Shown: positions 35,701 to 49,168 of the stretch, piece after piece | Numbering within the stretch: position 1 is the first letter of the stretch | Layout of the letters: every line of letters starts with the position of its first letter | NCBI GenBank assembly: GCA_033439265.1 | Contig: JAVTVX010000009.1 | Coordinates: 7,653,109-7,717,108, forward strand | Direction: 5' to 3' | DNA: 64,000 nucleotides | Source: Dillenia suffruticosa | Taxonomy: Eukaryota; Streptophyta; Magnoliopsida; Dilleniales; Dilleniaceae | The notes under the pieces: generated by a model | Told to the model about the DNA's origin: nothing | What the model saw: only the letters and a program-made list of their open reading frames with translations | The model's database searches: none | Program-made: the position numbers and the translations under genes

Positions 35701-35760
35701 CCATTTAGTGCCATATTTGATCTTTGCTTCTAAGGTTGTTGAACCCTTTTCCAAAGACTT

Positions 35761-35772
35761 GCTCTAATACCA
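35761..35772 (-). other. Primer-binding site (initiator-Met tRNA)
   Basis: On the minus strand TGGTATTAGAGC, two bases after the end of the LTR. This is the usual Copia TGGTATCAGAGC site with one difference. Confidence 0.85.
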
Positions 35773-35774
35773 CT

Positions 35775-37511
35775 TGTGGACACTAACTATAATAACTTAG
35801 AGGGGGTGAATAGGTTATTTACAGATTTTGTTTAATTACAAGAATTCAAAATTTGATTTACACAAATAAACAAGAAGGACAAAGCAAATGGGGATTGACA
35901 CAAACAATTTATAGTGGTTCCACCTTCTTGGTGTATGTCCACTCCCAGGCTTTACCTAGATTTTTAAATCTACTATTCTATTCAAGAAATTACAAACTAA
36001 CTTCTAGTGGTGCTAGTGAACCATACAAGTATTTTCCAAATACTCCAACTTAATTTTTCACAAGATCAATAAAAAAATCTAATTTGATACCTCTCCTTTT
36101 CTCTTATGAACAAACTCAGAATAATACAATTCTAATTTCACACAATAAGTAGAGAGAAAATAAAAAACAAGATAAAGCTTTCAATATTCAAATTGCTCGT
36201 TATAGTGCAAAATAAAGAACAAGATCTGTAGAAGATGCTCAGAATGTTGTACAATGTTTTCCGCTACCCTTATCCTGTGTTCTTCAATTGATTTTATAGT
36301 CGAGAAATAGGGTTTAGCCGTTGGACACCATTGAATTCATTTTAGTGTTTGGTGAGGTAGGTGAATAGTACATTAAATTCATACCAGCTTTTTTGAACAA
36401 ATGAATGTTAGACACAGCAGGTCGCTTTATGAGGCTACAAGCAGACTTGTCTTTACAATTTGAATTCATGAGTCGCCTTGATAGATGTATGAGTCTACTT
36501 GTCAAGACTTAAAATGTGAAAGGCAAGAGGACTTGTGTAGACTATGAGTCGACTTGCTAAATTATAGGTTTTCTATCCTTTAGTCAAGTCGCCTTAATAT
36601 GATTGCAGGAGGACCTGCTTAGCTTTGGGTTGGCTTGGCAACTGTACAAGTCTATTTGTCAAGATTTTAAATGTAAGAGGTAAGGGGACTTGTTTCCATC
36701 ATAAGCAGCCTTGTCAAAACATAAGCCTTTTTATAGAAATGATAAGTCGTCTTATCGTTGACTCTCAATTTTCAAGGTGACTTACATTTTGGGCAAGACG
36801 ACTTATGTGCATAAAATCTCTAATTAGGTCGTTTTGGATAAGCTTGAGTCTTCTTGTCTGAAGTTCAAACTTTGCCAGGTCATCTTGCTAAACATACTGA
36901 GGTGACTTGTAATTTGATTTCATATGTTCAGGTCATCTCATGTCAATGACCAGGTCGCCTTAGATGTGTTCAGACTCACATTTTTGAGACCCACTTTATT
37001 AGGTCATCTTGTCCTAAATATGAGGTCGTCTTGCATGTTGTGTAGACTTGGACTTCTATGAGATGATTCTCTTAAGTCGTTTTATGCCAATAGTCAGGTC
37101 AACTTATGTTTTGTGCAGACATAGGCTTCTAAGGCTTGACTACCTCAGGTCTCTCATATTAATAGTCAGGTCGCCTTAGGTGTTCTGCAGACTTAGATTT
37201 CTAAGAGATGATTTTCTCAGGTCGTCTTATATTAATGGTCAGGTAGCCTTAGGTGTTCTGTAGATTTAGATTTCTGAGAGGTGATTCTCTCAGGTCGTCT
37301 TGTGCCTATGGTCTGGTCACCTTATGTTTTGACTAAGTCAATTTTCTCCCATTTATGCTCATGGGTCGCCTTGCACTACATGGATAAGGCGATTTGCCTA
37401 ACTAGAATTCAATTTTAGCAAATTTTCTAATTTATTTCTAATTACAATTAATTATGCAAAATTAACTTTTATTACCCCTAATTATCATCAAAACTTATTT
37501 TGTTCAAAACA
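35775..37511 (-). repeat. 5' LTR of the Sirevirus
   Basis: Begins on the plus strand with TGTGGACACTAAC and AGAGGGGGTGAATAGGT (typical of the end of Sirevirus LTRs) and runs to about 37,511 (...CAAAACA). Carries the same series of ~90-base AGGTCGTCTT/AGGTCGCCTTA repeats as the left LTR. The target duplication cannot be tested because the other LTR is cut. Confidence 0.85.
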
Positions 37512-38490
37512 TAGGTTTTAGATGTATGGTAACACATAAATTCCACCATTTTTTAAAACTATATTCAATTCTCACTATTAGAATAAATTATTTGTATAAA
37601 TTTTATTTATACTAACCTATAGATTGTAATTTCTGTAAAACCTAAAATTGTTATTTTATATTTGAAAATAGTCTAGGTGGTAAGTTGTGATAAATTTATG
37701 ATAGATATAGTTTTAGCTAGTTAAGTAAGTGGTAAGTAGATAAGTAAATTTATATAGTAGTAAGTTAGTAATAAGTTTGCGATATATAGCCATGGTATAT
37801 AGATGGTAAGTGATAACTAGATGGTAATTAGTAGGTAATGGTAAGTAAAAAGTAACTTCATGGTAATTATAGGTAAGTCATGGTAATTTCGCAAAATCAA
37901 ACTTTATTTTTATTTATATTTCAACTATTATATTTTACAATTTTTTATTTCCATTAATTCTATTTCATTTAATTTAATTATATTTGTATTTTTTTTCTAA
38001 TTTTTTGTTTCTTATGGAATTTATATAAACCGTTTCATAAAAAATAAATTGAAACAAGTAAAAATTATTTATATTTAATACAAAATCATTAAAAATATAT
38101 ATATTCATCAAGTCAATTATATATCTATCATATTTAAATAATGAAAATAATGAAAAGTTGAATAGGAAAAAAGATAAGAAAAAAAAGGTGGGAGGTAGCG
38201 ATTTCTGATTAGAAAAAATAAACAAAACTAACTCTAACTTTTTTTAATAACTTACCCGCCTAAACCCACCTAAACATTATGTTGTATGTAAAAGTATGTG
38301 GTATTGGTATGAATTTGACTGAAGGTAATAATTGTACTATTGTTTTGTCGATATCCAAAAAGAAAAAAGGAAAAAGTAGGAAATGAAATGACCTATATTG
38401 CTCTGTCAAATCAAATTATAAACTCACTTTCACTCTTTCACTTATAAAATGTAACAATCTCTTGCCCAACTCTCATCCATCTGAATTTTA
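37512..38490. repeat. TGGTAAGTAG-rich AT DNA
   Basis: 37,670-37,885 contains many GGTAAGT, AGTAAGT and ATGGTAAT words like those at 40,850-41,050 and 43,090-43,150. The rest is AT-rich and non-coding, possibly the promoter of the frame at 38,497. Confidence 0.4.
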
Positions 38491-38496
38491 ATCTCA

Positions 38497-39519
38497 ATGG
38501 CAGGTTTCAACCATCAAGATTTTCCATCAAAAGAACACAATGAGTCGTTTAATCAAAATTTTCTTTCCAAATCTGTTATACTTGCTGATGCAATCGACTA
38601 GGAATTTGTTGAATTTGTTAAGTTTCCGTATGCAAATCATCTAAAAACAATATGTCGAGAAAGTCTTTTTTTTCCGACTAATCCATATTATGATTGTTTG
38701 GTGAGATTATTTTATAATAACATAGAAACATATAAAGGGACTAAGGAAGAGAGAGAAAAAAATGATATCACGGTACAAAACCGTAGGTATAGATGCATGT
38801 TTAAAAGTTATCTTCAAGGTAAAGAAATCGTGCTTTCATTTGATATCATCTGTAGAATGAGTAATAAAAAATAGATACATTATTCTTGGTGTGAAAAATT
38901 TATAAATACTCATTTTATAAAAGATATTAGGGTAGTTTTTAAGAACCCCCAACTTAGATCGGCTAAATATAAGGTTGCATCCCTTGACATGTACGAAGCA
39001 TTGCTCCATCATATAATCATGAATTATCTAAGACCCAGAATGTATAAAACTTACATAATCACTAGAGAAGATTTTTTGCTGATGGCTTGCTTGATGCAAA
39101 ATAAAAATTCAGCCTTTCACTATTTAATTCCTTTACATATGAAGGAAATCAAAAAATCGAGAGAAGCAAATCTTCCGTATGCTTCTTTGATTTTAAAGTT
39201 GGTGACCCAAGTTGTGTCTGGAGAAATAGTAGGGGAACCCGGAGGACCCTCTGTATGTATAAATAGAAAATTTCAAAATCTTGAAATTGCTTCTGCTTCC
39301 CATCAATCATCAAATTTAGCCCTTCCACAAATGGACTCCAAAGAGGCACATGAAGAAGATAAAGAATTTGTTGTTCTGGAAAAAAGAGTTTCAAAGCTGG
39401 AAGAAAGTTTAATATATTCAACATCAACATGGATATGGATATGGAAATGGATAGGAATTCGAGAACATGAAGTAGGAAGTTACAAACTACCCTTGTGCTT
39501 TTTCAAGGGTTACTTTTGA
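38497..39519 (+). pseudogene. Transposase_32-like gene copy
   Basis: One reading frame of about 341 codons from ATG at 38,497, interrupted about twice. It is colinear with the additional ORF of the Sirevirus: EFVEFVKFPYANHLK, then LVRLFYNNIETYKG, FDIICRMSN, YEALLHHIIMNYLRPR and YIITREDFLLMACLMQNKN. The C-terminal third ends in a short coiled coil (EEDKEFVVLEKRVSKLEESL). It lies on the opposite strand to the Sirevirus and just outside its LTR, so it is a separate copy and not part of that element. No LTRs or inverted termini were recognised around it. Function unknown. Confidence 0.6.
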
Positions 39520-41130
39520 GTAGTTAAGTTTGTATTTCTCTTTGAAAATTTTGTAAGGTTTGTGACTGTAGTTAGTTTATGATCACATTCACTATGTATG
39601 TGTGAGAGTAAATTTGCAGTGAGAGTAAGTTTGTAAAGTTTGTGTTTTTAATTGGTTTATGATGACTGGTTGATATGGTTGACTATGGATGAGTAAGCCT
39701 TCTTGCTAGCAAAGTTTTTTCTTCCGCAAATGTTTAGGTTTAGGTTTACTATATATATTCTATATATTATTATTATTATTCTTATGATTGATATTTGGTT
39801 TTTAATAAAAATTGGTTAAAAAAAGCTAGTTATAAATCATATTTTGTAATGATTCTTAGATTGTTTTTAATGCGCACAAGCCATGTAAAAAAAAAAAAGA
39901 AAAAGCTTGACAAGCGCTGCACTTGTACTTGTGACTATAGTGTCACAACCAAAACCTGTCACAACCAAAGCAAGCCAAAAAACAGGTGTTTGTCCGGTTG
40001 AGTAGGCTATAGGGTTGAAGTTCTGAGAAGATAATCTTATGGATACAAACAAAAAACAAACAATGTGCTACATAGAAATAATAAATACTATATAAACATT
40101 AAAAAAATTCAAGAAATATATTTTAAAATATATTTTTATTATCAGTAAATTAAGAGGGGCTCATAAGTTTTCTTCAAAAAATATTTTTTTATCTTAATAA
40201 TCTTTAATCTTTCCCAAATCTTTATTTACATATAAAATTTTAAACAATAAAATTAAAATAAAATCTTTTTTATATAATTCATTTCCATAATTTCTTTGTA
40301 CATATCTAAAAAATATTCTACAATTTTTTTCTATAATTCTTAATCAAATGGGACCCAAATAAAGGCCGTATAGTGACCAAAATTTGTTTGTCTAATAGTT
40401 GGATCTAGTAGCAAAAGTCGCATAGCACAGTAGCAGCATACTAGCATAGTAGGAAAATTTTATTTGTGCAATAGTAGCATAATAGAATAGTAAATTGTGA
40501 GACACTGCTTGTCTAATAATCTCACTGTTTGTCCTAACCTTGACAATTATTGAGTACCATAAACAAATAGTATTAAAAACAAATAGTGAAGATGAAAAAA
40601 AAATTGACAAAAACAAATATTAAAAAATTAGTATACAAAATAAAAAATAATAATTTGACTAGAGAAATTTGTTTTTTTAGAGTTATGGATACAAACAATA
40701 AAACATGACAAATAATAAAACAATAAAACAATTCTTGACAAGTCAAAACTTTGAAGTTCAGAAGCTTGGTCATCACATGGTCATGAAATCATATGTGAGC
40801 GTGCGATTAGTGTGTGATTGGAATACGTCTATAGTTTAATATGATAATAGGTGATAAGATGTCATAATTTTGAGTAATAATAATAGTATGATAAGAAGGT
40901 TGACAATTGTGATAATAAGTGGTAAGTTGTGATAATTGTGAGTGATAACAAAGTATGATAACATGGTAAGTTGGTGGTGGTAAGTAAATAAATTATGATA
41001 AGTGATAAATAACTAATAAAAATATAGTAAATTTAGTCCTAATACAAGTGGAGATCAGAGATTAGATTTGTAATGAGAGAAAGTATTATATCACAATTTC
41101 TTCACAATTTTACAATTTTTTCACAAATTT
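39520..41130. other. Non-coding DNA with GATAAGTGGTAAG repeats
   Basis: A CATAGTAGCA-type repeat occupies 40,390-40,480. TGGTAAGTTGTGATAATTG words at 40,850-41,050 look like the subterminal repeats of the CACTA cassette that follows. No gene seen. A TGTCACAACCAAAACCTGTC direct repeat is at 39,940-39,975. Confidence 0.4.
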
Positions 41131-41139
41131 TCTTTTCCC

Positions 41140-44100
41140 TTTTCTCTCAGGTTCAACTTTTCTCTCAATTTTTTGTTCTGCTTCAACTTTTTTTCTGAAT
41201 TCCTTTAAAGCTTGATTTTCTTTGTTGTTTCCTCTGTCGTCATCCTCATGTTGGATATCATCTCAGCACAGATTGTGTTATGGTCAGACATTAGAAGTTT
41301 GTGAAAATATTCTTTTATCAAGAAATTAAGGTCCTGAAATGAAGGCATAAAATGAAACAATCAGTAATTTTAATACAAATACAATACAAATTTGAAATAA
41401 GGTGTAAGAGAACATACTTCTTGACTTGGTGTACTTATAAACATTCCCGATTCCCTTATTTCAAAAAATCTCATAACAAATATTCCACAATCATTCTTGA
41501 TATATAAAAATTATTTTAGGTATGCATTATCTTAAAATCAAAATTATGTAGTGAATTGTATCCAACTTACGTGTTAGGCTGTTGTGGAACTTCAACACGC
41601 ACAATGTTGGAGATATGGAGAGAATTTTCATAAGTCATTTCAATGCAATTTTTCTAAAAATTAATGAAAATATTATAGTTTATAATTGAATAAAATTTGA
41701 TATTTAAATATATTAAGTAATAATTACCATGAAAGTTTGGAAGTCATTATCTTCGTGATCTCTAAAACAATAACCTGAGTTTAAATAGTACATAATTTGA
41801 TTGTCTAAAGAAATTGCGTAACAAAACCAATGTTCTTTGAAAAGGACAGGGATGAAAACCTGAAAAAACAATAATATATTAATATATACTATATTAGTAG
41901 AAATGTATAATAGTGTTTAATAATAAAGTAACTCATTAGATTACACAATTGATAGTCGAATCCAAGTGCTTCCTTAGACAAAGAACTATCAACCATAAAA
42001 ATATCCCACTTTTTTTTATTGTCACACACAGAAACCATAGACATCTACAAGTGAGAAAACTAACTGCATATGATTAGATTGTATTAAATTAGGTGAGAAA
42101 AGAAAATAATGCAAGGAGATAGAGTATATGTGTATATGAATATAATAAGGTGGTCTACTAAAACCAAGTTGTGGATTGAAGATTAGGGTATATATACACA
42201 GACATCTAGCTAAGTGTTGAATTTGGTGGATATATACACAGACATCTACAGGAGATGGATTCGTGACAATTGACACTTAGCTAAGTGATGAGGAAAGATT
42301 AAAAGTATATATTGAAGAAGATGAAAACATAAATAAATATGAACAATACCTATAGAAAACCATAATGGAAAAACATATCTAGAGAAAGGGTAGTAGAATA
42401 TTAAGTAAACATATGTAGCATTCCATAGTGTGCAAACATAATCATTATATAATTATAATCATAATCATGCAATCAAAATAATAGAAAAAATTGATAAATT
42501 CATACCAATGTGCCAATCCAATGGGGGCACCAATTCATAAGCATCCATCCAACACATATAGCTTCCATTAATATTACAAAAAATTATTCTATCAATTGTC
42601 ATAAAAATTAGATTTAGTAACATATATCACAATAATAACAAATGAGAAAGGATATAACACACATTATTTTTTATTGATTTTCGTCCATAAAAAAGCCAAA
42701 CATTTCTTCTTCATCAGAAAAAGTCTTAGGGTTCACAAACAGAAAGGGAAAGGTAGAAAATGTTATATCTTTATCTTTCATTTCAGTTAATATATTTACG
42801 ATTGCATACAATTCAACATCATCAGATTACAACTCATCTTCAGGCTCCGACCCTTTTTGCTCATACCCTTTGTCCTCCAAACCATCTTGCTAGTCCTTAT
42901 TAAAATGATTATCCTTACCCTTTGTTTTGTCTTCTTCATTCTCTTCTTGCTCGTCATCATCGTATTCGCAAAGTTTGCACAAGAAATTAGATTGGAGTCA
43001 TAGTAGATTCGAGTGAATTCAAATTGACTCCTTCAAAAATATTTGAAGTTCCTATCTTATGCCAATTTTCTATAAAATTGAGATCACAGTAAGTCATAGT
43101 AACTATGGTAAGTGGTAAGTAACTACATTGACATGTGGTGAGATATGGTAAGTGTTTTAGTGTATGTAACTTTACCTTTTTGATTTTTCTCCACCCGCTT
43201 CAACCACTTCAACAGCTTCAACATATTTTTCAATAGATTTTTTCACATTGGACAACAAACCCTATAGATAGTGAAATAACTCATATTCCATACAAACAGA
43301 TTCCAAACAAAGTATAAACAACTTAATTCAAAGTTCACATTTCACACAATACAATATAAACTTAACTTACATTCACACGCTCAAATCCAATTCTTTGATT
43401 TATGTGATCGGTGGTCCAATACTGAATGGGTTGTTTCGTTATTTGGCCTCCTAAATCACCAACTTTTACATTCTCAAAGTAAAAGATCTATGAACGAGAC
43501 CAATATTGTTATGGATATATTTATAAATACTAAATTATATTATTTATAAATAATGAATTGAATTGTATTGAAAACTTACCATAAGTAAAAATAAATAACC
43601 ACCAATTCCTGTCTTCTTCCTCTCTTCCTCTTCTTTTTCATTATTTATAAGACCTTTGAATTGAGAGACCACATCAGCTAACCATTGTAAAACAAATATA
43701 GCCCAATTGTACTGTTCAGTATTCTCTACATCAATAGTAGTAGTGAGGTGTCTTGAAGCATGGTAGACATTGGTTGTGGGACATAAAAAACATCCAAGCA
43801 AAAATAAGAGAAAGAATCATCTAAACTTGAAAGAGGAAGAGGCATCTTCGATCATCTGCATCTCTTGCATATGTTGTTTTATTTGGCTATGCTTAAGTTT
43901 TGAAAAGTATTTTCTTTTCTCTAAGGATTCAGTAGATGAACAATCCAAAACATCTCGTCCTATATAAGGGATTCTTAAAATTCTCCCCACGTCTTCGACT
44001 GTGAGCTTAAAATTCTGGTTTGAACCGATAGAAAGACATTTTTCTATAGGTTCAAACCCCATTACCAATTCTTCACATAATTTTTGACTCAATGTATCAC

Positions 44101-44696
44101 AACTAAGTTTCAAAAGTTTATCGAATCTCATATTTTTTACTACACCTTTCATATCATCGGTCAGAGTAGAAAATAACTCTTTAACTTGCTTAGGAGAGCA
44201 CCTAGTTTGAATCGGTATTGCCCTCCTTACTCTCGTACCAATCAATTCTTTCATTTCATACTTCTCACCTTGCCCGCATGTCTATTAAGAAAATCACATT
44301 GAAAAACTTACATTAAAAACTTTATTTAATTCAAAATATACATAATAATAACCAACCATGATTATCGGAAGTAAGACACTTGTAGCACTTGTAGATTTGA
44401 TTTTCTTCTTGGAGTCCTGTGTAAGAGAGAGAATATGCAAAAGAAATTAAAAATTAATTTAAATTAAAATTTTGTTTACATTTAAAATAAAAAGTCAGAT
44501 AAAAAATAAATTAATATAATTAAAAAATTTTTAAAAATAGTAAACTAATATCAATTAAAATTTTTTTAAAAAAAATAGTAAGACTAACTAAAATTATAAC
44601 TTAATTCACCTAAAATTAAAACTTAAGTCACCTTTTCTCCGATGCTGTAGCAGCCTTGTCCCTGGTGGTGGTGGTTCTAACATCCATGTCTTTCAT
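41140..44696 (-). pseudogene. Ulp1-like (C48) cysteine protease cargo gene
   Basis: Multi-exon minus-strand gene. ATG at 44,696 (MKDMDVRTTTTRDKAAT), exon end at 44,632; N-terminal family domain at 44,280-43,575 (TRCSPKQVKELFSTLTDDMK), YWTTDHINQRIGFERV near 43,400, an acidic linker near 42,970-42,830, SYMCWMDAYELVPPLDW near 42,570-42,500, DIFMVDSSLSKEALGFDYQ near 42,000, then 41,859-41,728 (VFIPVLFKEHWFCYAISLD), EVPQQPNT near 41,590 and 41,495-41,418 (NDCGIFVMRFFEIRES), with the last exon from 41,333 (SDHNTICAEMI). His of EHW, Gln of QQPNT and Cys of NDCG are the expected C48 residues; the position of the usual Asp reads Asn (YYLNSG). An in-frame TGA interrupts exon 3 at FKFR, so it is probably a pseudogene. 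SUMO-type deconjugation would be the ancestral activity. Confidence 0.7.
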
Positions 44697-46275
44697 TTTT
44701 CCTTTTTTTTTTTTGATTTTCTTTCAAAATCTGCAGAATCTTAGAAAAAAATTAATTATTCACCCTCTATCTTGAAATCTTCTTCTCATACAATCACAAT
44801 GGCAACCGGTTCTTCTTCTTCTTCTTTCTTCTTCTTTCGTAGTATTCAACTTTACTTCTAAAAATTTTCAAAAAAATTAAAATATTAAAATGTTAAGTTT
44901 CAGCCATTAGATGAAATGTTAACAATTCAAGATAATTTTAGTTATCGATATTATGTTTGATGTTACCTGAAAAGACACTAGCTTGCAAAATTTGAAATTC
45001 CCGAGGGCAAAACCCAACCCTTGGATTTGAAATCCCAATAACAAAACCCAACCATTGGATTGGATTACCATATCAATTATCAATTATCGGCCACCACCAA
45101 CTACTACATATTATTACTTACTACTTACTATATATTACCCAATCACTTACTACTTACTACTCCTATTAACTATTTACTACTTACTAATATATATACACTA
45201 ATATATATCGACTATAGTATATAGTTTATGTGATATATATATATAATTATATAATACGAAACTATATTTGAAGATAGGAATTCAATATGAATGATTTCAT
45301 ATTCGCTACATGTGCATGCCGGTGTTACTATATAAAGTGTTATAATCGTGAATAAGTGGGAACGATTTCACCAACTTTCACCACTATTGCTTCGACCAAA
45401 TCACAAAGATAATGGATGAGCTATGCCCAAAGCCACTACTTACCTCCAAACTACTACTACAATGTCAAAAAGTTATTGCGCAACTTGTTTAATGGATACC
45501 CACAATCTATATATATAAAATATAATATATATATAATAATTATATAAATAATATAAAAAATTCTACATTATAAATTAATTAAATATAAATATCAATCTAA
45601 AATTAGTAATAATAATAATAATAATAGAGGATAATAATTTATTTATTAATTTAAAGAATTTATTATTAGTAATTTATGAGTTTTGGATAAACCAAAAAAT
45701 TTATTCATATATATATTCTTACATATATTATATATATTATATGGTGTGAATTTTTTTTTTTTTTTGGTTGGGAATGCACTCTATACATACGTGCACAACA
45801 AAAAAAAAAGATTGTTCGAAACCATTCACATGCATGTGCGTCATGTGCAAACCAAATCATACGCCTATGCAATTGTAAAAGGGACCATAATGTTCACAAA
45901 AGAAAAACAAAGTTTCGAACAACTAGTTTTGGCTCTTGACCATTCAACAAAACGAACAAATATAAAAGTTGCATGCACGAAAAGTTCTTGACCATTCACA
46001 AAACTTGCATGAAGGAAATCTTGACCTTTCACAAAAACAAACAAAGCTCGCACAACACTATCATTTGGAAAGAAATAGTTCTTGCCGACACTCTCTCTCA
46101 CTCACTCACACATATAAAATTTATCTTCTCATGCAAATTCTCATCAAACTCTCACTCTTTCTCTAAACTCTCTCGTTTCTTCTTCTTCTCACGGCTATTT
46201 CTCTACTCTTCTTCTCCTTCTCCTTCTTACCCTTCTCACTTTTCACTCACAAATCTCAGAGGAAAATAAATTATG
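44697..46275. promoter_or_regulatory. Divergent intergenic region of E
   Basis: Lies between the minus-strand Ulp1-like start and the plus-strand genes. TTACTTACTACTTACTA repeats occupy 45,110-45,190 (the inverse of the GTAAGTAGTAAGT words on the left), with AT-rich DNA to 45,760 and a stretch with repeated CTTGACCATTCAC words at 45,935-46,030. No gene recognised in it. Confidence 0.4.
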
Positions 46276-46279
46276 AGGG

Positions 46280-47809
46280 AATCAAAGAATATAATAGAAG
46301 GGAGTTTCATTCTCTTAAAAAAAGCAAAGAATTTGAGCAGGTATTTTCTGATAGAAATATTACTGTAGGCCATTTAATAGATTGGGAATTTTTGGAAAGT
46401 ATAGGTTTTAAGTATGGAAGTTATTTAAAAGAAATTTATCATCGTTGGATTCTAAATCCAAAAAAAATTATGAGAATGTTGTGAAAATTTTTTATAATAA
46501 TATGAAAAAAATTAATAGTGAGTATTTTATGGTTGTTGATGGTGAATTTAATTCGTGTGCTTTTCAAATTTATTATGATAGTAAAAAAATTGAAGTGAAT
46601 TCAAAAATAATATGTACAGAGGGTCATCTTTCATGGGTAAAGTATGAAGAATGTGCTCCATATTTGGAAAGTGATGTATTAATAGATGCTCAAATTGTCT
46701 TTGATGATAATAGTTTAGAGAGTTTTAGTAAAAATGCAGCGGATTCAAATTTGCATGAAAGAATTCTTCATTTATTAATAATACATGCTATTAAGCCATG
46801 TGAAGGTAATTACACATCTATTACTCGAGAAGATTTTTAGTTATTGGCATGTATTATTGAAAACAAAAATCCTAGTTTGTATTTCTTACTTCTCTATTTT
46901 ATGACATCCATAAGAGATTCAAATTCAAATTTATCATATTGTAGTGTGGTTAGAAGTATTTTAGGAACTCAAGGAATAAGTCTGCGTAATGAAATAAAAT
47001 TGAAATTAAGTTTTAAAAATGGTATAAATCATAAAAAATTGCGTAGAGCTTATTGGATTTATGAGAATGGTATTTGGATTAATATATATATATAAAAAGA
47101 GTTTTAAAATATAGGGAAGAGGGTGAGGCAGAGGGCGCAGAGGGAGTGAATGTGGAGCCAGAAGCAAATGCGGAAGGAGAGCCAGAAGTGAATATGAATG
47201 AGGACATCGGAGTGAATGTGAATGAGGACACCGGTGAGAATGTATGGTGGGATCAACTCTTAGAATGGATGCATGGTATGAAAACACATGAGAAAATTGA
47301 TCGTCTTGATGAGAAAGTTGATTGATTTGGAAGGGAAATAGGAGAACTGAGAGATAACTTCAATGAATTCAAGAAACACAATCACGAAGTGCAATGAAAA
47401 ATGTCATTGGACTGGATGAACATGAGCACTGATATAGGAGTAAATACCAATTTTATTTTTTGTATTAGAGATCATTTACAACTACGTGGAGCTTCTTCCT
47501 CAAGACCGACTGCACCTTCTTCCTCTCCTCCTTCTGCTCCTGCTGGAACCACCACTAGACCATCACCTCTACCGAGCTCACAACCCTCAGCATATCTATT
47601 TACTTTACGTCCATTCGGGTCATTCGCTTCACCTCCAAGGACGTTCAGTTCATTCAATTCACCTATGCAGATTAACCCCTTTGACATTCGTGATATTTAT
47701 AGAGGAGCATCACCATCACCCTCACCCTCTGGCAGTACAAGTGCATCATCTTCGGATACCACCAAAGAGAAAGGAAAAAAAATTTAGACCTAAAGTCAAA
47801 TTTCCATAA
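46280..47809 (+). pseudogene. Transposase_32-like gene copy with Ser/Pro-rich tail
   Basis: Same protein family as 28,637-29,710: HLIDWEFLESIGFKY at about 46,380, KIFYNNMKKI, ICTEGHLSWVKYEEC, LHERILHLLIIHAIKPCEGN and YCSVVRSILG. It extends further: an acidic stretch (EGAEGVNVEPEANAEGEPE), a coiled coil (KIDRLDEKV and IGELRDNFNEFKKH), then a Ser/Pro-rich tail ending in NPFDIRDIYRG and FRPKVKFP before the stop at 47,809. The coding stretch is broken in several places. The copy at 62.9-64 kb shares the same tail. It is transcribed away from the Ulp1-like gene. Function unknown. Confidence 0.6.
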
Positions 47810-48030
47810 TTTCCATTATTTTTCTTTTTTTTTCTTTCTCCATTGTAATTTTAAATATTTTTTCATTTTTACTTTGTTGCTTTAATTATAAGCTTGTAAT
47901 GTGATGTAATATAATGATATATATGTATAATTATTGTAGCATGTAATGATATATATTTTATTATTATTATAGAGTGTGATTCCATCTTTTTTTTTTTTTT
48001 TATCTTTTCCATCTTTTCCTTTTTTTTTTA
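47810..48030. other. AT-rich DNA downstream of the gene copy
   Basis: ATGTAATGATATATAT occurs twice (47,900-47,955). Nothing else seen. Confidence 0.4.
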
Positions 48031-48292
48031 AATCAGGAATTTTTGCACTACCACGCATGTGCGCACATGCCCGCGAGGGCAAGCACATGGTCATGCAAGT
48101 GGCTGAAACCACGCACGTGCGCGGTTGAAACCATGCATGCCCCGTGCTGTGCTGCTCATGCCTGGGGCATGCAGGCAGCCTCAACCGCACGCACGATGCT
48201 GAAACCATGCATGCCCCACATGCGCGCAGCCTCATTCGTGTCAGTGGAGTTGAAACCATGCATGCCCAACATGCACGCCTTCAATTTTAAAA
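48031..48292. repeat. GC-rich tandem repeat (GAAACCATGCATGCCCC)
   Basis: Five or so copies of a ~35-50-base unit built on TGAAACCATGCATGCCCCAC and GCGCGCAGCCTCA. It is similar in words (CATGC, GCGCGGG) to the island at 62,265-62,690. The Cys/Ala/His-rich frames are compositional. Confidence 0.75.
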
Positions 48293-48479
48293 TATTAATA
48301 TTATAATATTTTTTAATTATATAGTTGTAAGAAATTATTATCTTAAATTATTAATATTAATATTTAAAAATAATAATGATATTAAATTATTATTTCATAT
48401 AATATAGTATATATTTTATTAATTATCATATATTAATTTTTATTTTTTTTATTTCCAAAAAAAACATGCCTAACAACTA

Positions 48480-49015
48480 AAATAATACATGGTGCAGTGT
48501 AAACACATTTTACACCAAAATAATTTTCTTTTTTTCACTTCTTTTGCTTAAAATAATACATTGGTGGCAATGTAAACACATTTTACACCAAAATAATTTT
48601 CTTTTTTTTCACTTCTTTTTCTTTTTATTTACTTTGTTCGATGTTAACAAAACAATTTTACAGCTAACACTTGGTGCCAATGTAAACACATTTTAGAGCC
48701 AAAATAATTTTCTTTTTTTCACTTCTTTTTCTTTTTATATACCTTTACTCTTTACTCGATACTCGATGTTGGCAAAACAATTTTAGTCATTGGTTTACTC
48801 AATGTTAACAAAGCAATTTTAGTCTATGTAAACCTAAAATTTAGGTGCGAATGTTAGGGCAAAAATTTTTTTCGCGCAAATAAAACAAATTTTTTTCGCG
48901 CAGAAACAATTTTATGTTAACAAAAAAATTTTGGCACCAATGTTAACAAATTTTTTTAGCGCCAAAACAATTTTATGTTAACAAAATTTGGCGCCAATGT
49001 GCCAAAATAATGTTA
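48480..49015. repeat. Repeats upstream of TNP2 (AATGTAAACACATTTTACACC)
   Basis: Three ~75-130-base units with AATGTAAACACATTTTACAC, CAAAATAATTTTCTTTTTTT and CACTTCTTTT (48,485-48,760), then TTTTTTTCGCGC/TTGGCGCCAATGT units (48,840-49,005). They lie immediately before the transposase gene and may be its promoter or a subterminal repeat region. Confidence 0.65.
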
Positions 49016-49168
49016 TTTCTTTCACAATATCTCTGTCATTTATTTCTCTTCTTTTTTTTCTAATCTGTTTTGTTTATTTTCTGTATCTCTCTTGCTTGTG
49101 CAATTTCATCTTCGTTTCATTAATTTCTCTTTTATTTCTCCCTTGGCTTTTACAATTTTGCAATTCTC

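Larger units (their letters stand above)
26130..37511 (-). mobile_element. Sirevirus-type Copia retrotransposon, fossil
   Basis: Two related long terminal repeats enclose, in minus-strand order, gag, protease, integrase, reverse transcriptase and RNase H remnants, then an additional open frame, then the polypurine-tract side. Pol order (integrase before reverse transcriptase) makes it Copia. The long LTRs, the gag coiled-coil region, the methionine-tRNA primer site and a frame after pol point to the Sirevirus lineage. The element is broken: gag-pol is split into many short open segments, well over ten breaks, and the left LTR is incomplete. By eye roughly 8-10% of LTR positions differ in a 300-base stretch, which suggests an age of several million years under usual plant rates. 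Confidence 0.85.
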
